Shown: positions 17,071-25,496, counted from the first letter of the stretch. The stretch is 64,000 nucleotides of DNA from Algiphilus aromaticivorans DG1253 (GCF_000733765.1 NZ_JPOG01000001.1:3100001-3164000), one strand, 5' to 3'. Notes: a model not told the origin generated them from the letters alone. Made by a program: numbers and translations.

Positions 17071-17194
17071 GTTTGCACCTCGTAATGCGGAATGAGCCCC
17101 TTCGGTATCCAGCATTCTCAAAACCACCTGAGCACCTTCATACCGCCCAGCCCGCACCGCTTGCTTGCCCCCCACAGAAACTGATGAATTAGGG

Positions 17195-17219
17195 AGCCGC
17201 CCCCAAAAGTGGGGCGGCT
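17195..17219 (-). terminator. 3'-terminal hairpin of the structured RNA region
   Basis: AGCCGCCCC pairs with GGGGCGGCT around a short loop, and flanking GAATT/AATTC extends the helix. It is the last strong stem on the minus strand and may end the transcript, although no long U-run follows. Confidence 0.45.
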
Positions 17220-17306
17220 GAATTCCCGAGCATCAGGCTCGGGCTGAATAGGCCGTAGTCGGCGGCCTGCCGGTCACAGATGCGCTGTGACGCCGCCTGC
17301 GTTGGT

Positions 17307-17339
17307 TCAGGTGCAGATTCCTGATGCGATGTTGTACAT
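17307..17339 (-). CDS. micro-ORF MYNIASGICT within the RNA region
   Basis: Eleven codons including the stop, encoding MYNIASGICT. A perfect AAGGAGG (17345-17351) lies 5 bases before the ATG, far better than chance sites nearby. It sits near the 3' end of the proposed structured RNA, between strong stems. It may be a leader peptide, a true micro-protein or a decoy ribosome site. Translation is inferred only from the Shine-Dalgarno. Confidence 0.4.
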   Translation of the reverse strand: MYNIASGICT

Positions 17340-18674
17340 CGTTGCCTCCTTGATCGATTGATTGATTACCCGACTACCGTCGGGCACGTTCGCCCACTGC
17401 GGGCACAGCAGCGGCACCACCCGCCCACTGTGCTGACCCGGCACCACCCGCTGGTCATGCTCCGCAGAGACTTCACTACCACTCGACTGCCGTACCACCG
17501 GCAGCTACCTTTTCGACCGCTGGTGACTTTCGTACCCGAGTTGCCTCGGTACATCGGGGTACTTCGACTGCATCGATCCCGATGTCCGCGTTTCCGCGCT
17601 CCTACTCATCTCCGCTCCTCGCTGCTGGGCTGATCCGGGCACCACGCCCGGCACCAACAGCGTTTTCCCGCGTTCCTCCATACGAGTCTTATTGCCTAGC
17701 CACTGGCGTCACGATGGCTGCTAGGTGCTGAGCACCGCACCGATGCATAACATCGGCTATCCGAGGACCGAGATTCCCAAGCATCTCTCGTACTCACAGC
17801 ATCGTTTCCCGCCTGCAGTCACCGCCCACTTGAGGGGCGGCGATGGCATCAGCAACATCGCAGATGCATCTCTTGGAGAGATGCAATTACACCCTTGAGC
17901 TATCACAGACCCCGCCAGCTTTCGCCGCCGGGTGCCTTCTCACCGCGCACCCCCTTCGGGGCTGTCCGTGAGATCTGAAGACTTATAGGCCCGTGGCCCT
18001 TTCGTCGTCAGCGCGAACCCAGGTGCTGCGCACACGTCGTACCGTCACCGGCACCCCGTGGAGTGGTCTGGTTACCACTTCCTCGTACGGCAAGGGTTTC
18101 GGTCGGGATGATCCCGACCTAGCCGACACCCACTCGCTTGCTTGCAAGGGTTAGCCAGCGCCGGATTGCTCCGGCTCCCGTTCCCGCGTCGCCCAATATC
18201 TGCCAGCCCGTTCGTGAGCCAACCGGAGTGGGTCGTGGCGGGGAGTTACACCCCACCGCTCCCGTTGCAGCCGGACGAACTCAATTACGAGATATCCGGC
18301 TACGGCGGTCTGCCGATTGGTTAGATCGGCGTGGTCCCTACCGGGGCCAGGTAGCGTCGAGTGCGGGGCTGGTCACCCCGGTACTGCGTCATGGCTGCGG
18401 ATTGGTGGCCCGCAGTTGCTCCATGACTTACGGCTGGTGCCGCAACGGTGGTGAACCGTCCCCGAATCCATCGAGGCCATGCCTTCGGTATCCGGAGATT
18501 TCAAAGAGGCCGCGCTGGCGCGCGCACATGCGATGACTCCCTCGCCGGCTCGGGAATCTCTCATCGCATGTGATCTTCTGAAGCCTGCCCCTTAGTAACT
18601 GCGCATCCTCGTCCCCGCCCTCAACCCAAACAGCCCGGATACCGGAGAAGCTCCAGCCGCTTCCGGAGCACCCG

Positions 18675-19427
18675 ATGTTCGATCCCAATATTCACGCCAC
18701 CGTCACCGCCACGATGCGTACCATCCAGCGTTACGTGGCCTACGGCTTCCTGTTCTACGTCACCGGCGAGGTCGCCGCCGACCGCGCACCTGCGCTCTTT
18801 CAGAAGCTACACGAGCGCTTCGACCTGATCATGACCGACTCGCAGCGCCGCCATGCCCGCAAGCGGGGAGAGGCTGTTTTTCGGCTCGTACTGTTGCCGC
18901 TGACGGGGACGACCACCTTCCGCTGGTGGCTATTCCGAACGGAGGGTGAGCATCCGCTGCTTAGTCTCGAAACCTGGCGCGATGCGCGCCGGGAACGCAT
19001 CCAGTGGCCATGGGTTTTCGAGCTTGCGCAGATGCCCGTTCCGCCACAGCTGCGCAAGGCCTACACCAGGAAGAGCGGCCGGATCGCGATCAAGCCCGTG
19101 ACCTGGACCTGGCGCATCAACCGAGAACAATTCGAACGCTACCGAGCCGACATCAGGCACTACGCTCAGGTCAACGACAACCGGATTCAGGGCCTAATTC
19201 GCTCCCTGCACAGTGCCCCCGGTTTCCGCCAGCTCCGGGATGACGTCTTCAGACTCGATGCCTACATCGTCAAGCAATACCGACGCAGGAAGAGGCCGCC
19301 GCCAGAGCTGCCCCCGTTGCCGCAACCGGTGATCCGGAGACGTGGGCGCCAGGACGTGGTCTACCCGCTGTCATTTCTTCTGCGCCGACTTCAGCGGGGT
19401 TGCAGCACTTGGTTTCCGAACCGCTGA
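18675..19427 (+). CDS. hypothetical protein, mobile-element type
   Basis: 250 residues with GGAG upstream of the ATG. The protein is strongly basic and rich in Arg and Trp (TTTFRWWLFRTEGEHPLL, KPVTWTWRINREQFERYRADIRHYAQ), with a Pro-rich basic tail (RRRKRPPPELPPLPQPV). This suggests nucleic-acid binding, but I recognise no family. It begins about 15 bp beyond the end of the structured RNA region and reads away from it, so the two probably share a divergent promoter region. Confidence 0.72.
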   Translation: MFDPNIHATVTATMRTIQRYVAYGFLFYVTGEVAADRAPALFQKLHERFDLIMTDSQRRHARKRGEAVFRLVLLPLTGTTTFRWWLFRTEGEHPLLSLETWRDARRERIQWPWVFELAQMPVPPQLRKAYTRKSGRIAIKPVTWTWRINREQFERYRADIRHYAQVNDNRIQGLIRSLHSAPGFRQLRDDVFRLDAYIVKQYRRRKRPPPELPPLPQPVIRRRGRQDVVYPLSFLLRRLQRGCSTWFPNR

Positions 19428-19473
19428 AATCAACGGATACCGAGGTGACGTAGCCATCAACGAAGAGGAAGCC

Positions 19474-19704
19474 ATGCTGCTCAATCAGCCCAAGCCAAAA
19501 ACCCGAAAGCGCCTCCCTCTGCAGCTTGAAGAGAAAGACTGGGACCGATTCGAAGCCGTCAAGAAGCGCGCCAAAGAGGCCGGGATGCAGATTGACGTTG
19601 AAGGCGCCCTATCAGCCTACTTATTGCGCCAGATCGAGCGCGCAGAACGGACGCTCAAGGACGTCAAACCGGTGACGCCTGCCGACACTGAGCAGGCCTC
19701 CTGA
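19474..19704 (+). CDS. small basic hypothetical protein
   Basis: 76 residues from the ATG at 19474, preceded by AGAGGAA. Sequence MLLNQPKPKTRKRLPLQLEE, then KDWDRFEAVKKRAKEAGMQIDVEGALSAYLLRQIERAERTL. A charged, mostly helical protein that could be a ribbon-helix-helix-like DNA-binding or accessory protein. The frame is open upstream, but that part overlaps the previous gene and looks non-coding. Confidence 0.65.
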   Translation: MLLNQPKPKTRKRLPLQLEEKDWDRFEAVKKRAKEAGMQIDVEGALSAYLLRQIERAERTLKDVKPVTPADTEQAS

Positions 19705-20007
19705 GGGGCTGAGATGAACCAGCATTCCGGCAAGCGCTCGCCACTGGGCAGGCCCGGCAATGATTGCCGGGCGGCTGCTGAGCGTGATCGGCATGCGCCG
19801 GGCGCCGCGCTTCAACCACCGCTCGTCGCCGCACCTCCAACGCAGCTCGCACAAGACGCCGCAGTGCACCGACGAGCCACTGCGTGGCCCGGTCGGGCGA
19901 TGGTTGACCCGCCCGTTTCACCACCCGCCCGGCAGCGCTGCACGGGCCGGGCTGAACCCATTGAACTGAGCGAGCACCGCCAAGCAAACTTCAGTAGCGA
20001 GCCACTC
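19705..20007. other. intergenic region with hairpin, no firm gene
   Basis: Contains a strong hairpin (CCCGGCAAT...ATTGCCGGG, about 19752-19772). A continuous frame from an ATG at 19714 runs into the HTH gene at 20008, but its first ~98 codons are low-complexity and match no family, so I start the HTH gene downstream. Confidence 0.5.
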
Positions 20008-20220
20008 ATGGGTGCCAAATTTACCTTCCTCGATACGGAACAACTTGCCAAGATTCTGGGCTATTCCGGACGCTCAGCCATCCACATGCGACGCGCACGC
20101 GGGCAGTCCCTGCCACCCGCCACCCGATTTCCGGGGTCCCGCCGATTGATGTACGAACTTTCCGACGTCGAGGCCTGGTTGGCGGAACAAAAAGAAGCCC
20201 CGAATACGCTTTCGGACTAA
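20008..20220 (+). CDS. excisionase/AlpA-like small HTH protein
   Basis: 70 residues: MGAKFTFLDTEQLAKILGYS, GRSAIHMRRARGQSLPPATR, then LMYELSDVEAWLAEQ. This is the MerR-like winged-helix pattern of AlpA and recombination directionality factors (helix, turn, xxLPP, then V-x-x-W at the end). On an integrative element it is the best candidate for the excisionase that works with the integrase at 23982, although a plain regulator is also possible. Confidence 0.75.
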   Translation: MGAKFTFLDTEQLAKILGYSGRSAIHMRRARGQSLPPATRFPGSRRLMYELSDVEAWLAEQKEAPNTLSD

Positions 20221-20315
20221 CCGTGGCGGCACCGGAGAACCTCCAACGCAAGCCGGGGCAGCCGCTTGAATGCGCGGCGGACCGCTGTTGCGACTTAAGA
20301 AACGTCGAGGCCCAA

Positions 20316-21236
20316 CTACGCACCGTTGGAAGAGGGCGAAGCGTTTGCGAGAGATCCAGCTTTGGCAAGACGATCGCGCGTCACCCGCAGAGCGTCGCCC
20401 CTTCTGTCGGACAGGATTGCCCGGCAGCCCATTGCTGCCGCCACCTCTCCAGTAGTGCCCGATCCGCAGGTCGGATCGACCACGATGTCGCCGGGCTTGC
20501 AGGTCATCCTGAGCAGCGGCTCGATGACCTTTCGCGGCTTCTGGGCTGGATAACCCGTTTGCTGGCTTCGGTCGATAAAGCCGCTTAGTAGCGGAGCTTC
20601 GATCACGGAGAACGGGGTCATTTTGTATTCCAGACGGTTGCCTTTGGCGGCCTCCTGATGGCGCGGGTCGTAGAAATGCTCCGGGTAAATCGGGGCGCCA
20701 CGCCGACTCAGATGCAGACATACCTGCTGGGATGGCCGCCAGCCCTTGCTCCGGCTCGCCGCGTTTTTGAACCACCACGTGATCCAGCCACGCATCTGCA
20801 ACCGGAATGGCCAGTGGTCCACGAGGCGGCTGACGTGCTCGGGAAATCCCCAGATGAAAATGTGCTGTCCAACCCGCGCAGCGAGTTCCAGGAGCGGCAC
20901 CATCTCGGCCAGATAGGCGGATCGCCCCTGGCCGCTCTTCGCCCGGTACCAGGGATCCAGAACGACCGCGCGTGCGGTGACATCGGCCTCATGCAGGGCC
21001 TGTAGAGCAGATGCTGCCTCACACTGTGGCATCAAGTGGACCTGCCCGGACTCGGGCACGCGCACGGCTTCCGGTGGAAGCCGTTCCTGCGCTCTCGGCT
21101 GCGGCTTCGCTGCGCGCAGCAACGCATCCACTTCGCCGACGAGCGACAACGGGATCCGCCGGGACACCGTAGGCTCGCCGTAGCGACCGGTTCCGGATGG
21201 ACGTCCCGCGCCCGGTCGATGACCGCCTCTGGCCAT
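20316..21236 (-). CDS. orphan N4/N6 DNA methyltransferase with UmuD-like N-terminus
   Basis: 306 residues from the ATG at 21236 (GAGGTG upstream). The catalytic motif is LDPWYR (residues 93-98, a DPPW/Y variant), and the AdoMet-binding motif VDPTCGSGTT comes after it near the C-terminus, the beta-class order. FIWGF, ITWWFKN and CLHLSRRG are typical between them. No restriction gene is adjacent, so it may be an orphan or anti-restriction methylase. The first 30 residues (RGGHRPGAGRPSGTGRYGEP) closely resemble the basic N-terminal arm of many UmuD proteins on mobile elements, an odd module here. A perfect 18-bp palindrome lies 23 bp upstream. Confidence 0.85.
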   Translation of the reverse strand: MARGGHRPGAGRPSGTGRYGEPTVSRRIPLSLVGEVDALLRAAKPQPRAQERLPPEAVRVPESGQVHLMPQCEAASALQALHEADVTARAVVLDPWYRAKSGQGRSAYLAEMVPLLELAARVGQHIFIWGFPEHVSRLVDHWPFRLQMRGWITWWFKNAASRSKGWRPSQQVCLHLSRRGAPIYPEHFYDPRHQEAAKGNRLEYKMTPFSVIEAPLLSGFIDRSQQTGYPAQKPRKVIEPLLRMTCKPGDIVVDPTCGSGTTGEVAAAMGCRAILSDRRGDALRVTRDRLAKAGSLANASPSSNGA

Positions 21237-21677
21237 GCACACCTCAAAGCGATTCTATGATTCCTGCGCAGGAATCCTACAGGAGCTTTCCGACGCAACT
21301 CTTCCAGAAGGCGGTCACCAGTGAGCGGAGCTAGATCGAGGCGCCCCGCCGGCGAGGCGAGGCTCTCCAGGGCGATCAACACTCAACCCTGCTGCATGAC
21401 TCGACTTGCGGGTGGTGAGCGTCTGCTGAGTCTCGGCACAAAGAGCGAGCCGGGCCGCCTCCCGGCACCGCTCGTCGAGCTGCGCTCCGGAGTCAGGGCC
21501 AGCGGAATGACGTGCGCAGGTGACGCAGCGGGCGCAAGGGCGGCGGTGGCTTTCCGGCTCGCGTGGCGAGACTCTGCAGGCGCTCCGGATTTGGCAGCGG
21601 TGCTGGCCGGAACCAGCTCCAAGTGCGGCCAGGATTTGCCAGATGCGCAAGCCTATTCCCTGCAGGCCGCCAACATC
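21237..21677. other. intergenic region upstream of the methyltransferase
   Basis: About 440 bp. Apart from the palindrome at 21259-21276 I see no supported gene. Open frames on both strands (for example 21315-21650 minus, Cys- and Arg-rich) lack a ribosome-binding site and a recognisable domain. Confidence 0.45.
21259..21276. promoter_or_regulatory. perfect 18-bp palindrome upstream of the methyltransferase
   Basis: GATTCCTGCGCAGGAATC is fully self-complementary and begins 22 bp before the methyltransferase start codon. Candidate operator, possibly for autoregulation by methylation or by an Xre-type protein. Confidence 0.55.
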
Positions 21678-22043
21678 TCATTCGGGTGAAAAATACAGAG
21701 TCTCGCCACACTGCACACACACGTGCGCACGCGTAAACGTACGATTCATCAGATTTCGAACGGTTATGCGATTACTCCCGCAGACCGCGCATTTCACCCG
21801 CCCATCGGAGCGCTTGCAACTTGGGTTATTGGCGACGTACCACTCGTAGTTGCAATTGCGCAACCGCATCCAGAAGCCGACCTGCATGAAGCAGTAGATC
21901 GCGATCGCCCCGACCACGATGAATCCCCACCATGCGTAGGGAACACTCTCGTTCCCTGTTATCGCAGCAACAGCCATCTGCAGAAACAGGAAACAAAGTA
22001 CTAGAGCAGTCGCCAGGCTCAATAGCGCTTTAGCGATGTACAT
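21678..22043 (-). CDS. small membrane protein with C-terminal zinc ribbon
   Basis: 121 residues. Two membrane helices (about residues 5-28 and 38-60) are followed by a cytoplasmic-looking tail with two Cys pairs, VKCAVCGS and HVCVQCGET, a zinc-ribbon pattern. No known family. It is the last gene of a minus-strand cluster of small envelope proteins (21678-23453). Confidence 0.75.
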   Translation of the reverse strand: MYIAKALLSLATALVLCFLFLQMAVAAITGNESVPYAWWGFIVVGAIAIYCFMQVGFWMRLRNCNYEWYVANNPSCKRSDGRVKCAVCGSNRITVRNLMNRTFTRAHVCVQCGETLYFSPE

Positions 22044-22138
22044 GGGTGCCAGATGCCAGAACGAGTGATCGCCCCGAGTCGGATTTCAAGAGCGCCCTCA
22101 CTCACGTGTTCAGGTAACTTCGCTTCTCCAGTGCGCGC

Positions 22139-22477
22139 TTAGTAACATCGTCCGATCGCCATTGCATGCGGCTCGCCGTTACTGATCCGGGAGGCCACGC
22201 ACTGCCATTGCCTGCGATTGAGCTGCTGGAACCGGGCATTGGTCTTACACATGCCTTCCAGCGCCCCCGGGTGTGACGGCAGGCCCTGAGCCGCAGCTGC
22301 ACGGGGCGAGAGACGGCTCAGCGCTCCCACGCAACCAGCGACATCTCCAGGATTGCCGCTGCCTCCGATCACGACTTCGTTGTTCGGCGAACCACCGAGT
22401 TCAACCTTGAACGCGTAAACCGGCCCGACCATGGGCACTGCTACGGCCATCGCCAGTAGGAGGGAAAGATGCTTCAT
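22139..22477 (-). CDS. secreted hypothetical protein
   Basis: 112 residues with a clear Sec signal peptide (MKHLSLLLAMAVAVPMVGPVYA, cleavage after AxA-like VYA). The mature part has four Cys, in CVGAL, CKTN, CVAS and RCY, which may form disulphides. Good upstream purine run GGAGATTC. Function unknown. Confidence 0.72.
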   Translation of the reverse strand: MKHLSLLLAMAVAVPMVGPVYAFKVELGGSPNNEVVIGGSGNPGDVAGCVGALSRLSPRAAAAQGLPSHPGALEGMCKTNARFQQLNRRQWQCVASRISNGEPHAMAIGRCY

Positions 22478-22593
22478 CGTGAATCTCCTCTTGCTTATTG
22501 GATCACTCCGGCGTCGTTACCGACGTGTCCGCATCGCATTGATCACGCAACGCAACCTGTCGCGGGGACGCCGGAAACCCTTGGAGTTGGCCC

Positions 22594-22938
22594 CTACTGA
22601 ACCTCTTCGGCATACCAGCCGTCCGAGGTCTTCGTGAACCGCATCCGCTGCGTGTGCTGTTCGCCCATCACCGCGTATTGCGGGTTGTAGGTGGTAGTGA
22701 CCAAACACTCATAGCTGCTCTCTCCCGTGCGTTCGCAGCCGTCGCGGGAGACCGCGTGAATGACCTCCTCGGGAGGTACTTCGGGCTGACCTTCCTGCTT
22801 GATGAATGCCATCCACTGCGCCATGGAATCGAGCACGATCGCCTCGACCTCGGCATTGCTCGGTGGCCCTGAGCAGCCGGCCAAAGCAAGCGCTGTGATA
22901 ATCCACAAAGCTCCAAACCGGGCTTTCATCGAGTTCAT
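22594..22938 (-). CDS. small lipoprotein
   Basis: 114 residues with a signal peptide ending in the lipobox LAGC (Cys at about residue 22). The mature part has a pair of Cys (CERTGESSYECL) and a beta-rich C-terminus (MRFTKTSDGWYAEEVQ) of the kind seen in small periplasmic lipoproteins. No assigned role. It lies in one direction with the RDD gene upstream. Confidence 0.75.
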   Translation of the reverse strand: MNSMKARFGALWIITALALAGCSGPPSNAEVEAIVLDSMAQWMAFIKQEGQPEVPPEEVIHAVSRDGCERTGESSYECLVTTTYNPQYAVMGEQHTQRMRFTKTSDGWYAEEVQ

Positions 22939-22952
22939 CCGCCTTCCCCCTT

Positions 22953-23453
22953 TCAGCGCTTCAGCACTAACGTGCCAGCCATGACGTCGTGCAAGCCCTG
23001 CTTGCGCTGTGTGAAAGCAATCATCAGGAAACCGACGAAGAAGACCAGGGCAGAGATGATCTTCCCCCAGTAGCGGCCGTTAGCCTTGCCGAAACCAATG
23101 CGTTGCCCATCGGAGCCGGTCACCTTCATGCCCAGGGCCCGCTTGCCGATAGTGGCCTGTAGCCCCGAGGCCTCCATGACGGTGAAATAGATCCACTGGA
23201 TCAGCACGCCGACGATCATGCCGACCCCGCCACCCATGAGTTCGGCCTGTTCCGGGCTCACTGAATTGGCAGTTACCACGCCCAGCGAGAACGACAACGG
23301 CACGACCACCATGATCGCGACGATCTGGGTCAGCACGATGTCGATGACGTACGCCACAGCGCGTCGCCAGAACCCCCCATAGCCAGCAGTGGCTGAATCA
23401 CTACCCTGCGCCGCGTTCGCAACGGCAGACTCCTCCATACCCACACTGCTCAT
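22953..23453 (-). CDS. RDD family membrane protein
   Basis: 166 residues from the ATG at 23453 with GGAGG upstream. The RDD pattern is visible: GFWRRAVAYVIDIVLTQ (R...D in helix 1), two further helices, GLQATIGKRALGMKVT, and a last helix ending in QGLHDVMAGT. RDD proteins are small multi-spanning membrane proteins, some proposed as ion exchangers. First gene of the minus-strand envelope cluster. Confidence 0.85.
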   Translation of the reverse strand: MSSVGMEESAVANAAQGSDSATAGYGGFWRRAVAYVIDIVLTQIVAIMVVVPLSFSLGVVTANSVSPEQAELMGGGVGMIVGVLIQWIYFTVMEASGLQATIGKRALGMKVTGSDGQRIGFGKANGRYWGKIISALVFFVGFLMIAFTQRKQGLHDVMAGTLVLKR

Positions 23454-23483
23454 GTCTTCCTCCCTTGTTGCAGATCGTCGTTT

Positions 23484-23498
23484 GAACACCGTGTGTTC
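23484..23498. promoter_or_regulatory. palindrome in the RDD/Xre divergent region
   Basis: GAACAC-CGT-GTGTTC, perfectly symmetrical arms with a 3-bp spacer, between the divergent RDD gene (start 23453) and the Xre gene (start 23664). A candidate operator for the Xre protein. Confidence 0.4.
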
Positions 23499-23663
23499 GT
23501 CCTCCTGATGCACCCACTTCGTCCCATACGGACGCTGCCGTAAGCAGGGTCGCGAGCTGAGCACCACGACGATTGCCACTTTTTCAGATGGGCGAATCTA
23601 CGCTAGCACAAATGGTACTCATAGTGCGTGGCCTGATAATAGGCTCGGTCATACCGTGCCGAG

Positions 23664-23939
23664 ATGGCCTCCCACCCACAGCTCGTGCTTCTCGGAAAGC
23701 AGCTGCGAAAGCTCCGCGAGGCGCGCGGCTTTTCGCAGGAAGCTTTCGCGTGGGAGGTCGGGCTGGCGCGCAGCTACTACGGGGGCGTGGAGCGCGGCCA
23801 CCGCAATGTCGCCGCGCTGAACCTGATCCGCATCGCTAGGGCACTCGGCGTGGAGGTCGGTGAGCTGTTCCCACCGGCAGCCATGCTGGCTGAGGCGTCG
23901 CTGCAGCCCAACGAGGATGGGAGCGCAGAGCCAAGGTGA
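23664..23939 (+). CDS. Xre-family transcriptional regulator
   Basis: 91 residues with a full HTH: LGKQLRKLREARGFSQEAFA, then GLARSYYGGVERGHRNVAAL and IARALGVEVGELF. Monodomain Xre proteins of this type often control integrative elements. Divergent from the RDD cluster and convergent with the integrase gene. A GATAAT about 30 bp upstream may be its -10. Confidence 0.85.
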   Translation: MASHPQLVLLGKQLRKLREARGFSQEAFAWEVGLARSYYGGVERGHRNVAALNLIRIARALGVEVGELFPPAAMLAEASLQPNEDGSAEPR

Positions 23940-23981
23940 AGGGCAGCCGGGTCTCGCCATGGCGCAGGCCGGCACGACCGG

Positions 23982-25349
23982 TCAGGCCGCCTTTCTATGC
24001 TCCCGCTGGATCCAGTATCCCTTAGGCGGCTTGCGCACTCCGAGGCGCTTACAGGCGCGATGCACGGCGACGTCGGAGATCCCCATGTCCTCGGCGAAAT
24101 CGCGAATGGGCATCGACCAGACAGCCTGCTCCAGAAGATCAGTGCAGTCCCGGAACCTGCGCCAATCAGGATTCATCCTTATGGCAATCGCCCTAGGGCG
24201 CCGCTTCGCGCTTGCCGGCTTGTAGCTCCAGTTTTCACCTTCGGCCCTGGCGAACTTTTCAGCGACCTTGGACTTGTTGAGGTTGCGCGAGTAGTGCCAC
24301 AGCATCTCCGGAGAGTCGTGACCGGAAATACCGGCAATCTCACGCTCCGTTAACCCAAGGTCGAGATCCTCAAAAAGCCTACAGATCCCCTCGAACCGGA
24401 GATCGTGAAAACGGATCGTCTTCAGATTGCGGGCCAGCACAACCTTACCCGCGCTCTGCAAGATCTCGGCTGCAAGCGCACGTGTCTTGCGCCACGCCCG
24501 CGAGATCGTGGAGGGAGCCGCCCAGACCCTGCCGGAGTCACAGGGAGACAAGCGCTCAAGCATCCTCAACGTCGACCCGCGCAAAGGCACGATCCGACTT
24601 GAACCGTTCTTGGCGTTGCGCACCAGGAGAGTGCGGCGGTCCCAATCGATGTCTTCCCAGTCGAGCTTGGCGAGTTCGCCACGCCGCATGGTGGTATCCA
24701 AAGCCAGGCGAATCAGACTCGAGAACTCAAGGCAGGTCCGCCGCTGCGCACGCAAGATTTCGGCGGCCTCAATCAAGGCTGTTTCCTGTTCGCTATCCAG
24801 ACGCTGATAGATGAAGGAGTCCGGATCCCCCGGCTTGGGCACCGGCATCCACTTCGCTTCCAGCGCGACGTTCCGTAGCTCGCGGTCGCCGTGTGTCGCA
24901 GCCCACTCGAATGAAGTCGAGATTCTGGACAGGAGACCATTAATGGTCCTCGGTGCTTCACCCACTGCCTTGCGACGCTCCACGAGCTTCTCGATATCGC
25001 GGACCAGGATGTCCCGCATCCTGAGCTCGGCCAGTTCAGGGGCCTTCACGAGCACCTGACGCAAGGCCGACCGCGCCTGTGCGGCACTCTTCTCCGAGCC
25101 TTGGATCTCGTCCAAGCGCTTCTCGACGACTTCGCGGAGCGTGAAGCGTCTTGTCGCGACGATCTCATCCAGGAGATCCGGCCGACGGACGCCCACCTGC
25201 ATGTCTTTGAGGTATTGCTCCGCTGAACCCTCGTCGCGGAAGGTCTCGGTGTAGCGCTGACCATTGATCATGATCTGCGCCTGGTACTTGCCATTGCCCC
25301 GGCGGCTCACGTAACCGGTCGGGGTGGGACCACGCTTCTTCTTCTGCAC
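23982..25349 (-). CDS. tyrosine site-specific integrase
   Basis: 455 residues from a GTG at 25349 with AAGGAG upstream; the frame continues upstream through the tRNA but only as an artefact. An Arm/SAM-like N-terminal domain is followed by the catalytic domain with Arg about 223 (MRRGEL), Lys in the AKNGSSR hairpin, HDLR at 315-318, His 344 and the nucleophile Tyr 353 (WHYSR). A C-terminal extension holds an extra HTH-like segment (MPIRDFAEDMGISDVAVHRA). It is adjacent to tRNA-Thr, its likely attachment site, and marks the right end of the island. Confidence 0.93.
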   Translation of the reverse strand: MQKKKRGPTPTGYVSRRGNGKYQAQIMINGQRYTETFRDEGSAEQYLKDMQVGVRRPDLLDEIVATRRFTLREVVEKRLDEIQGSEKSAAQARSALRQVLVKAPELAELRMRDILVRDIEKLVERRKAVGEAPRTINGLLSRISTSFEWAATHGDRELRNVALEAKWMPVPKPGDPDSFIYQRLDSEQETALIEAAEILRAQRRTCLEFSSLIRLALDTTMRRGELAKLDWEDIDWDRRTLLVRNAKNGSSRIVPLRGSTLRMLERLSPCDSGRVWAAPSTISRAWRKTRALAAEILQSAGKVVLARNLKTIRFHDLRFEGICRLFEDLDLGLTEREIAGISGHDSPEMLWHYSRNLNKSKVAEKFARAEGENWSYKPASAKRRPRAIAIRMNPDWRRFRDCTDLLEQAVWSMPIRDFAEDMGISDVAVHRACKRLGVRKPPKGYWIQREHRKAA

Positions 25350-25496
25350 GGTGAAACTCCTTTGCCAGGAGTGCCACCGGTATCCGCGCGTTTCAAAGAA
25401 GGGTGGTCGAAGCCCCCCTGCCACAGAAACCTGCAGCAGGAATTCGCCGCAGCGCGTTCCCAGCGAAGGAAAAACGCTGCCAAGTCGTTGATTTGG

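Larger units (their letters stand above)
17180..18660 (-). ncRNA. candidate large structured noncoding RNA (class not assigned)
   Basis: About 1.5 kb without a credible protein, packed with strong inverted repeats. Examples: 18525-18536 pairs with 18561-18572 (12 bp, perfect); 18486-18495 with 18635-18644 (10 bp); 18101-18108 with 18112-18119; 17740-17745 with 17751-17756; 17866-17872 with 17878-17884; nested 17261-17266/17292-17297 around 17273-17279/17285-17291; 17195-17203/17211-17219. On the minus strand several stems close on GNRA loops: GCAA at 17541-17544 and 18166-18169, GAAA at 17591-17594. This strand bias argues for a folded RNA read right to left. A 13-base motif repeats at 17412 and 17439. 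Size and mobile context recall GOLLD, ROOL or other ornate RNAs, but I cannot match a class by eye. Confidence 0.6.

Noticed and set aside
17180-18660. tRNA genes or a group II intron in the structured region
   Set aside because: No cloverleaf with a T-arm GTTCRANNC and no recognisable domain V or intron-encoded protein; the hairpins do not fit rRNA, RNase P or tmRNA either.
17180-18660. Integron attC array or CRISPR
   Set aside because: Hairpins differ in sequence and spacing; no regular repeat-spacer unit and no attC core sites.
19714-20007. N-terminal extension of the excisionase-like gene
   Set aside because: The extra 98 residues are low-complexity and do not match the family, which begins at the ATG at 20008.
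21315-21650. Cys-rich 111-codon minus-strand frame
   Set aside because: Pattern CxxCxxC looks tempting but there is no ribosome site and no conserved context.
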